From Pseudomonadota bacterium (GTDB lineage: Bacteria > Myxococcota_A > Polyangia > Haliangiales > Haliangiaceae): a stretch of 8,271 nucleotides of DNA. The stretch lies in NCBI GenBank assembly GCA_023386455.1, contig JAEWJO010000313.1, positions 1-8,271 of the forward strand, written 5' to 3'. Below, piece by piece: positions 1 to 5,484 of the stretch. Position numbers and translations under genes: made by a program. The notes beneath the pieces are model-generated. The model was not told the DNA's origin. It did not search any database and saw only the letters and a list, made by a program, of their open reading frames with translations. Every line of letters begins with the position of its first letter. Positions within the stretch are counted from its first letter, which is position 1.

Positions 1-413
1 ATGTGCTCGGCCTCGAGCGGCGCGATCCGCAGCGCGACGCGCAGCGCCTCGAGGAACTTCAGCTCGCCGGCGACGCCCTCCTGATCGGCGGCGGCGCCCT
101 CGGCGGCCATGCCGAACGCGGCGAGCCGGTGGATGCGCGCCGGCAGGCCCTTCGCGATCGCGGGCGCGCGCGACGCCGCGCTGCCGGCGAACCGGATCGC
201 GTCGGTCGACAGATCGACGAGCGTCCTCGCGGCGTTCGGCGCGATGCCCTGGAACAGCGGATGGTTCGCGACCTGCTGCTCCATCGCCGCGGTCTCGCGT
301 GCGTCGATCGTGCCGTCGGCGCTCATCGCCGCGACCATCGCCTCGATCAAGAACCGGCGTGGATCATTGGGTCTCAGCCCGCCGCCGAGGAGACCCTTGA
401 CACTTCGATCCAT
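1..413 (-). CDS. TerB-like protein, 3' end cut by window edge
   Basis: The first 137 residues are present and the reading frame runs off the left edge. Two acidic helix-pair signatures typical of the TerB (tellurite resistance/DjlA N-terminal-like) fold are visible. The first is SADGTIDARE at residues 31-40. The second is at about 109-130 (ADQEGVAGELKFLEALRVAL), matching the family pattern of an acidic loop, a Glu and FLexLrxxL. TerB-like domains are all-alpha, often metal-binding, and are linked to envelope-stress and tellurite-resistance complexes; the exact role here is unknown. There is no signal peptide or membrane helix, so it is probably cytoplasmic. The ATG at 413 is the first possible start, because an in-frame TAA lies 12 bases upstream of it. 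No clear Shine-Dalgarno is visible. It lies 32 bases downstream of the response regulator on the same strand and is probably its operon partner. Fold call fairly sure, function not. Confidence 0.75.
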   Translation of the reverse strand, partial: MDRSVKGLLGGGLRPNDPRRFLIEAMVAAMSADGTIDARETAAMEQQVANHPLFQGIAPNAARTLVDLSTDAIRFAGSAASRAPAIAKGLPARIHRLAAFGMAAEGAAADQEGVAGELKFLEALRVALRIAPLEAEH

Positions 414-445
414 GCGCGCAGCTTACAACGCCGGCCGCGCCGCGT

Positions 446-1102
446 TCACGATCCCGCGCCCTGTCCCCCGCGTGCCATCTGCTTGATCGCCGCGCGTACC
501 TGCTCGAAGCTCGCGTGGCCTGTCTTCGCCAGGATCCGGCGCAAGCCGGCCTTGCGCGTGTTCGCGTTGATCGCGAGACGCTCGCCGCGGTCGGCCGCAC
601 GCATCATCGCGAACAGGAGCTTTGCCTGGCCGGTCGTCAGATGATGCGCGGCGACGAACGCCGCGACCGCCTGATCGAGCTCCAGCACATCGGGGACGTC
701 CCACGACTCGCGCACCGTCGCGCGCTCGAGGAACAGCGTCAGCGCCTCGGCGTCCTGGGGCTTGCCGAGAAACTCCGCCCGCATCCGGTGCGCGCGCTCG
801 GTGAGGTTCGCGATCGCCGTCTGTCCCGTCAGCACGAGCGTCGGCACGTGCTGACCGAACCGGCGCTGTGCGTGCGCTGCGAGGTCGAGCCCGTCGCCGT
901 CCTGATTCGCGCCGAGGTTGACGTCGACGATCATCGCCGCCGGCCGACACTCCATCGTGTCGAGCGCGACCATCGCCTCCATGAACGTTCCGCACTCGAC
1001 CGGTGTGAATCGCTTGCTGACGAGCCGGCTGATCCCGCGCCGCAACAGGGGATCGTCCTCCGCGATCAGCACCACTCGACCGTCTAGACCCGTCACGTCC
1101 AC
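446..1102 (-). CDS. Response regulator, receiver plus divergent LuxR-like C-terminal domain
   Basis: With the GTG at 1102 as start the protein has 218 residues. Residues 10-120 form a CheY-like receiver with the full active-site set: acidic pocket E15-D16-D17, phospho-acceptor D60 (in IVDVNLG), T92 (LTG) and K114-P115 (GKP). It should therefore accept phosphate from a histidine kinase, none of which is in the window. The C-terminal part, about 140-210, resembles a LuxR/GerE helix-turn-helix: HHLTTGQAKLLFAMM, then NANTRKAGLRRILAKTGHAS and FEQVRAAI. The usual Glu after 'LTxx' is missing and the central turn looks about two residues short, so DNA binding is likely but not certain. No ATG precedes the receiver; GTG at 1102 or GTG at 1096 (216 residues) are the reasonable starts and neither has a good ribosome site. 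It begins 26 bases after the stop of the upstream membrane protein, which suggests one transcript and possibly reinitiation. Confidence 0.88.
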   Translation of the reverse strand: MDVTGLDGRVVLIAEDDPLLRRGISRLVSKRFTPVECGTFMEAMVALDTMECRPAAMIVDVNLGANQDGDGLDLAAHAQRRFGQHVPTLVLTGQTAIANLTERAHRMRAEFLGKPQDAEALTLFLERATVRESWDVPDVLELDQAVAAFVAAHHLTTGQAKLLFAMMRAADRGERLAINANTRKAGLRRILAKTGHASFEQVRAAIKQMARGGQGAGS

Positions 1103-1128
1103 ACCCGGATGGTACGGCGGAATGCTCG

Positions 1129-2061
1129 TCAGATGAAGAGCCCGTCGATCACGACGACCGCCCAGATCGACGCGATCGCGACGACCGCGGCGATCCCGAG
1201 CAGACGGTTCGAGATGCGGGTGTCCGCGGCGGGCCTCGCGAACCGCGCGCCTGCGAGCACGGCGAGCGCGGTCGCGATCGCGAGGACCCACACGAACGGA
1301 AACGTCCGGTGCGTGCGTGCGAGCCGCTTCGCCTCCGCGCGCTTCTGCTCCGCCGTGATCTCGACACCGCGCGCGGACTGGTCGCGCTGCCACTGCACGA
1401 GCTCGCGCGCGATCACGCGCTCGCGCTCGGGCTGCATGACGGCACCGTAGGTCGTGTCCCGCCGCAGCGACACCTCGCCGGCGGCCAGCGCGGCGTGCAG
1501 CCCCGCGGCCACGAGCACCGCGAGCGCCGTGCCGGCGATCCGAGCGCGCCGCGATCCGGCGACGGTGTGCGATAGCGCGCCGAGCACCTCGCGCGCCCCC
1601 GCAAACGCGGCAGCACAGGTCGCCAGGCCCGCCGCGATCGCGACCGGTACGCGCCACGTGCCGAGCACGCGATAGAGGAGCAGACCGTCGCCGAAGCCGT
1701 GCCACGCGCCGGTCGCGAGGTACCAGGTCGCGTGCACGACGAGCGCCAGGCCGATACCGCGCGCGATACGGCGGCCGAGTCCCTCGCCGCGCACGACGAG
1801 CCAGAGCGTGATGCCGGCTACAAGCTCTACAGCGATGCCGCCCATCGCGATCGCGAGCGCGACCGCGAGGCTCGGTTCGGGGAGCTGGTAGCGGATCCAG
1901 CCGCCTGCGAACCAGAACAGCTGAACGTCGGTAACTTCGCCGCCGAGTGCGAGCGCGGTCCCACCGTGACCGAGCAATTCGTGCGCGATGAGCCCGATAC
2001 GGCTCGTCGCGAGCGCTACGCAGGCCAGCAAGGCCGCGAGACGGAACACATCCTTGTGCAT
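1129..2061 (-). CDS. Multi-helix membrane protein, M50-like with HELLGH motif
   Basis: A 310-residue membrane protein with about seven hydrophobic segments, near residues 6-26, 64-90, 100-119, 138-155, 174-194, 254-272 and 287-306. At the end of the first helix lies AHELLGHGGTALALGG (H27, E28, H32), followed by WHGFGDG with D125. This layout resembles M50-type (site-2-protease-like) intramembrane zinc peptidases, where a His-Glu-His helix and a later Asp bind zinc. The canonical motif is HExxH, however; here three residues separate E28 from H32, so activity cannot be assumed. A charged soluble stretch (about 196-253) lies between helices 5 and 6. Start: ATG at 2061 puts the first helix immediately after the start and leaves room for a promoter. 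An in-frame ATG at 2094 would add 11 polar residues (MDNDDNPRAPS) and overlap the divergent gene's start codon. First gene of a likely operon with the response regulator and the TerB-like gene. Confidence 0.8.
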   Translation of the reverse strand: MHKDVFRLAALLACVALATSRIGLIAHELLGHGGTALALGGEVTDVQLFWFAGGWIRYQLPEPSLAVALAIAMGGIAVELVAGITLWLVVRGEGLGRRIARGIGLALVVHATWYLATGAWHGFGDGLLLYRVLGTWRVPVAIAAGLATCAAAFAGAREVLGALSHTVAGSRRARIAGTALAVLVAAGLHAALAAGEVSLRRDTTYGAVMQPERERVIARELVQWQRDQSARGVEITAEQKRAEAKRLARTHRTFPFVWVLAIATALAVLAGARFARPAADTRISNRLLGIAAVVAIASIWAVVVIDGLFI

Positions 2062-2077
2062 CGAGGGTGCTCGGGGG

Positions 2078-2091
2078 TTATCATCATTATC
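2078..2091. promoter_or_regulatory. AT-rich candidate bidirectional promoter core
   Basis: TTATCATCATTATC is a conspicuously AT-rich 14-base patch in very G+C-rich surroundings, sitting between two divergent genes. On the plus strand, TATCAT (2079-2084) matches the -10 consensus at five of six positions and would start transcription at or just before the ATG at 2093. On the minus strand, GATAAT (2091-2086) also matches five of six and would give a leader of about 18 bases before the ATG at 2061. No convincing -35 box is seen for either direction. Placement is inferred from sequence only. Confidence 0.45.
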
Positions 2092-2092
2092 C

Positions 2093-3421
2093 ATGGGACG
2101 GCTGCTGCTCGCCGGCACGCTGCTCGTCGCCTTTTCCGAGGCGGCCGAGGCAGGTCCCACGCGCAAGGTCGAGATCGTGACCGATCCGCCCGGCGCGACC
2201 GTCTACATCGACGATCCGGGCAACGGCGCCGCCTGCGATGCGACGCCGTGCACGATCAACGCGCCGCTCGGCACGCCGACGATCATCATCCGTCTCGACA
2301 AGTTCGAGCCGATCTTCGAGCCGCTCGACGTCCCGAAGGGCAAGAAGGCGCTGTTCGCGAAGTGGAAGCTGAAGGGCGCGATCGGGACGATCGTCGTCGA
2401 CTCGCCCCGCGGCGCGACCGTGCAGGTCGACGGCGTCGACAAGGGCAAGGCCCCGATCCGCGTCGAGGTCTCCGCGGAGCCGCATCAGATCGTCGTCTAC
2501 CAGGCGGGCAAGAAGCTCTACGACGAGTTCCTCGACGTCGCGACAGGCGACGAGGTCGAGGTCAAGCCGAACGCGCCCGGCCCGTCGGTCGCCGATGCGG
2601 ACGACGTGGACATCCGCGACGACGAGGATGGCGGCGACGAAGAAGGCGGCGGCGGTGGAGGCTCGAGCGGCGGCGGCGAGACCGGCATCAGCGGCCAGGC
2701 CGACAGCGCTCCGCGCACCGACTTCCTCACCGCCGGCGTCGCGATGGACATCGGCTTTCGCAGCTTCACGTACGACGCCGCGATGACCGGCAACCTGCGC
2801 ACCGAGACCGAGGGCGGCCAGGTGATCCTCGGCCCGGTCGTCGAGCTGTTCCCGATGCGCCTCGCCGGCGTGTCGCGGCTGCGCGGGCTGTCGCTGTTCG
2901 CGCGCGCGCAGTTCGGCGTGCGTGGCCAGCAGCTGACCGGCGGCATGCTGATGGGCCAGGTCTCGACGTTCTGGGGCAGCTACGAGCTGAGCCTGCGCCA
3001 TCGCTGGAACTTCGGTGGGGTCGGCGTCGAGGCGAGTGGCGGCTACGTCCGCGACCAGATGCGATTCAACGCGACCGACGGCGCCGACATCGACCTCGTG
3101 CCCGATGCCGAGTACCAGTCGATCCGCATCGGCGGCAAGCTCGCGTACAACGCCGGCGGCTTCGAGCCGTACGTCGCCGCCGAGAACCGCGTCGTCCTCG
3201 ACGGCGGCGTCGTCGGCACGCGCTTCACCGATGCGAAGGCGTCGGGCGTGCGCGCCGCGCTCGGGGCAAAGCTCGTCGCGGGTCCGATCGTCGCGCGCGC
3301 CGAGGCGTCGCTCGTCCACTACTCGTGGGACTTCCAGTACGGGCCCGGCGACACGTACCAGGCGGACGGCGCGACCGACTCGGTGAAGCTGATCTCGCTG
3401 CTGCTCGGCTACACCTACTGA
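2093..3421 (+). CDS. PEGA-domain outer-membrane beta-barrel protein
   Basis: A 442-residue exported protein. Residues 1-20 are a signal peptide (MGRLLLAGTLLVAFSEAAEA) with a probable cleavage after AEA. Two PEGA-type beta domains follow. The first is at about 25-82, with DPPGATVYIDD at 31-41 and a possible disulfide C48-C53. The second is at about 97-158, with DSPRGATVQVDG at 103-114. Then comes a strongly acidic and glycine-rich linker (about 160-206) and a C-terminal region (about 208-442) of alternating amphipathic strands ending in LLGYTY. A terminal aromatic residue of this kind is the usual signal for outer-membrane barrel assembly. The likely topology is PEGA domains in the periplasm, perhaps touching peptidoglycan or partner proteins, with a barrel in the outer membrane. 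No enzyme function is visible. The ATG at 2093 is chosen because the signal peptide starts exactly there; a longer in-frame reading to 1988 would bury it. Its stop overlaps the convergent M3 gene by seven bases. Confidence 0.85.
   Translation: MGRLLLAGTLLVAFSEAAEAGPTRKVEIVTDPPGATVYIDDPGNGAACDATPCTINAPLGTPTIIIRLDKFEPIFEPLDVPKGKKALFAKWKLKGAIGTIVVDSPRGATVQVDGVDKGKAPIRVEVSAEPHQIVVYQAGKKLYDEFLDVATGDEVEVKPNAPGPSVADADDVDIRDDEDGGDEEGGGGGGSSGGGETGISGQADSAPRTDFLTAGVAMDIGFRSFTYDAAMTGNLRTETEGGQVILGPVVELFPMRLAGVSRLRGLSLFARAQFGVRGQQLTGGMLMGQVSTFWGSYELSLRHRWNFGGVGVEASGGYVRDQMRFNATDGADIDLVPDAEYQSIRIGGKLAYNAGGFEPYVAAENRVVLDGGVVGTRFTDAKASGVRAALGAKLVAGPIVARAEASLVHYSWDFQYGPGDTYQADGATDSVKLISLLLGYTY
2594..2695 (+). 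repeat. Low-complexity acidic/glycine linker coding stretch
   Basis: These bases encode residues 168-201 of the PEGA/beta-barrel protein: first an Asp/Glu-rich run (168-184), then a Gly/Ser-rich run (185-195) encoded by reiterated GGC codons. It reads as a flexible spacer between the periplasmic PEGA domains and the barrel. The acidic run could bind divalent cations, but no defined calcium motif is seen. Such GGC tracts may vary in length between strains. Confidence 0.7.
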
Positions 3422-5484
3422 GCGTCGCTGAGATACTTCTCGAACGCCTTGAAGTTGTAGGCACGCCCGAGGAAGTCGCTGACGAGCTCGGTCGCGTCCT
3501 TCGTGCCACCGGCGGCGAGGATCTTGTCCCGATACGCGCCGGCGACGTCGGCCGCCATGAGGCCCTTCTTGTCGAACGGCGTCAGCAGGTCGCGCGCGAT
3601 CACGCGTGACCACAGGTACGTGTAGTACATCGACGAGTAGCCGACGAGGTGGCCGAACGACGTGTGGAACTTCGTGCCGTCGACGAACGCGAACGGCGTG
3701 TACTTCTTCTGCAGCGCCTTCACGAGGCCGAGCTGGTCGAGCTTGCCCGGGCTCTCCTGGTGCATGCGCAGCGAGACCGCGGAGTAGTAGAGCTGCTGCG
3801 CCGCCCACGCGCCCTTTCCGAACTTGTCGGCGCGGCGCATCTTCTCGACGAGCTCCTTCGGGATGACCTCGCCCTGCTCGTTCTTCGCGAACCGCGACAG
3901 CACCTCGTGGTTCCACGCCCACTCCTCGAACATCTGCGACGGCGCCTCGACGAAGTCCCACTCCGTGGCGACGCCGCTCTGGCGCACCCAGTGCTGATGG
4001 CCGCCGAGGATGTGGTGCATCAGGTGGCCGAACTCGTGGAACATCGTCACGACGTCGGCGTGCTCCATCAGCGCGGGCTTCGTCTTCGCCGGATCGGCGA
4101 AGTTGCAGATCAGCGAGGCCTCGGGCAGCTGCACGCCCTTGATGCCGTCGACGATCGGGAACTCGGCAGCGTGCTTGTACTTGCCCGGGCGCGGATGCAT
4201 GTCGAGGAAGATGCGGCCGAGCTTCTCGGTGCCGCGCATGACGTCGAACACCTTGACGTCGCGGTTCCACACGCGAGGATCGTTGGTGACGGGCTTGTAC
4301 TGGATGTCGTAGATCGTCGACGTGATGTCGAGCAGACCCGCGAGCGTCCTCTCGAACTCGAAGTAGGTGCGAACCTCGCCGGCGTCGACCGCGTACTTGT
4401 CGCGCTTCAGCTGGTTCTCGAGGTACGCCTTCTGCCACTCGCCGACCTCGGTCGCGGCCTTGTTCGTCGTCCGCAGCTGCGCGAGCAGCTCGGCGTAGTC
4501 CTTCTTCGCGCGCTTCTGCGCGAGCTTGTTCACCCGGTCGAGGAAGTCCTGCGCGGCCTTGCCGCCCTTCACCATCTTGTCGTCGGACTGGTAGTCGGCC
4601 CAGTCCTTGAACCCGAGCAGCAGCGCCTTCTCCGCGCGCAGCGTCAGGATCTTCTGCAGGATCGGCTCGTTCTTCGCGTCGCCACGGCTCTTGAACGCGA
4701 CGAACAGCTGCTTCTTCAGCTCGTCATCGTCGGCATACGTCATGAACGGCGTGTAGTCGGGATAGTCGGTCGACACGCGAATCGTGCCCGACGCGTCCGC
4801 CTTGTGACCGGCGATCCAGTCCGAGGGCAAGCCGGCGAGCCTCGCCGGATCCTTGATCTCGATCGTGCGGACGTCCTCGTCGATGTTCTTCTGGAACTCC
4901 TGGCCGAGCGTCGTGATCTCGTCGTCGATCTGGCTGATCCGCGCGCGGCCAGCGTCGTCGAGCTCGACACCCGCGCGGCGGTAGTCGCGCAGCGTCTGCA
5001 TCACGAACCGCTTCGTGTTCGCATCGGCCGCGCTGATGTCGACCGTCTTGATCGCGGTGTAGACGCGGTTGTCGAGCAACATCGCGGACGAGAACTTCTG
5101 GACGTCCTGCTCGCACGTGCGCGCGACGTCGCGGATCTTCGCGTCGGGGTTCACGCCGGCGTGCAGGTGCGCCCACTCGCCCGCGTTGTTGAGGTGCTTC
5201 GACGCCTCGTTGAACGGCTCGAGCGTGTTGCCGACGTTGCGGACTCCCTGCACCGCGAGCAGGTTCGCGATGCTCGCCTTCGCCTGATCGATCGGCGCGC
5301 GGCACTGCGCGAGCCACGTGACATCGGCCGGCGTCGGCGGCGGCGGTGGCTTCTTCGGCGTCGGCTGGCTCGGTCCGGTCGGGCCGACATTCGCGAAGTA
5401 GCTGCTCTTCGGCTTGCACGAGCTGGCGAGCAGGAGGCCGAAGCCGAGGGACAGGATCGTCGCGAACGAGGTCTTTCTCACCAT
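3415..5484 (-). CDS. M3 family oligopeptidase, predicted lipoprotein
   Basis: A 689-residue zinc metallopeptidase of the thimet oligopeptidase/Dcp family, which cleaves short peptides inside a deep channel. Zinc and catalytic residues are intact: HEFGH at 483-487 and E513 in DFVEAPSQ. Near the C-terminus GHLVG (H612) followed by YYTYLW (Y620, Y623) corresponds to the transition-state-stabilising His and Tyr residues of thimet oligopeptidase, in a loop one residue shorter. The N-terminus is a short signal (MVRKTSFATILSLGFGLLL) with a lipobox-like ASSC, so C23 is the likely lipidated residue, followed by a Pro-rich tether (about 35-52, KKPPPPPTP). It should therefore act outside the cytoplasm, unlike most M3 enzymes. 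Start ATG at 5484 has a CGGAGA ribosome site ten bases upstream and overlaps the stop of the M13 gene (ATGGTGA), which points to translational coupling. Family assignment is very sure; lipidation is inferred because the -3 position is Ala. Confidence 0.95.
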   Translation of the reverse strand: MVRKTSFATILSLGFGLLLASSCKPKSSYFANVGPTGPSQPTPKKPPPPPTPADVTWLAQCRAPIDQAKASIANLLAVQGVRNVGNTLEPFNEASKHLNNAGEWAHLHAGVNPDAKIRDVARTCEQDVQKFSSAMLLDNRVYTAIKTVDISAADANTKRFVMQTLRDYRRAGVELDDAGRARISQIDDEITTLGQEFQKNIDEDVRTIEIKDPARLAGLPSDWIAGHKADASGTIRVSTDYPDYTPFMTYADDDELKKQLFVAFKSRGDAKNEPILQKILTLRAEKALLLGFKDWADYQSDDKMVKGGKAAQDFLDRVNKLAQKRAKKDYAELLAQLRTTNKAATEVGEWQKAYLENQLKRDKYAVDAGEVRTYFEFERTLAGLLDITSTIYDIQYKPVTNDPRVWNRDVKVFDVMRGTEKLGRIFLDMHPRPGKYKHAAEFPIVDGIKGVQLPEASLICNFADPAKTKPALMEHADVVTMFHEFGHLMHHILGGHQHWVRQSGVATEWDFVEAPSQMFEEWAWNHEVLSRFAKNEQGEVIPKELVEKMRRADKFGKGAWAAQQLYYSAVSLRMHQESPGKLDQLGLVKALQKKYTPFAFVDGTKFHTSFGHLVGYSSMYYTYLWSRVIARDLLTPFDKKGLMAADVAGAYRDKILAAGGTKDATELVSDFLGRAYNFKAFEKYLSDAQ

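Noticed and set aside
1109..1705. Upstream extension of the response regulator frame to give a 419-residue protein
   Set aside because: The extra N-terminal part is antisense-like Arg/Ala sequence in another frame of the membrane-protein gene; the receiver starts just after the GTG codons near 1100.
1988..2092. In-frame extension of the PEGA/barrel gene to an upstream start
   Set aside because: It would place 35 polar residues before a perfect signal peptide and overlap the divergent membrane-protein gene.
1699..3609. Long plus-strand open frame of 636 codons crossing the membrane-protein and barrel genes
   Set aside because: Its translation is Arg-rich, low in hydrophobic order and matches no domain; it is a shadow frame of G+C-rich genes with clear domains.
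2087..4438. Minus-strand open frame of 783 codons opposite the barrel gene and within the M3 gene
   Set aside because: It is out of frame with the M3 peptidase and its product is Arg/Ala/Asp repeats typical of an antisense shadow.
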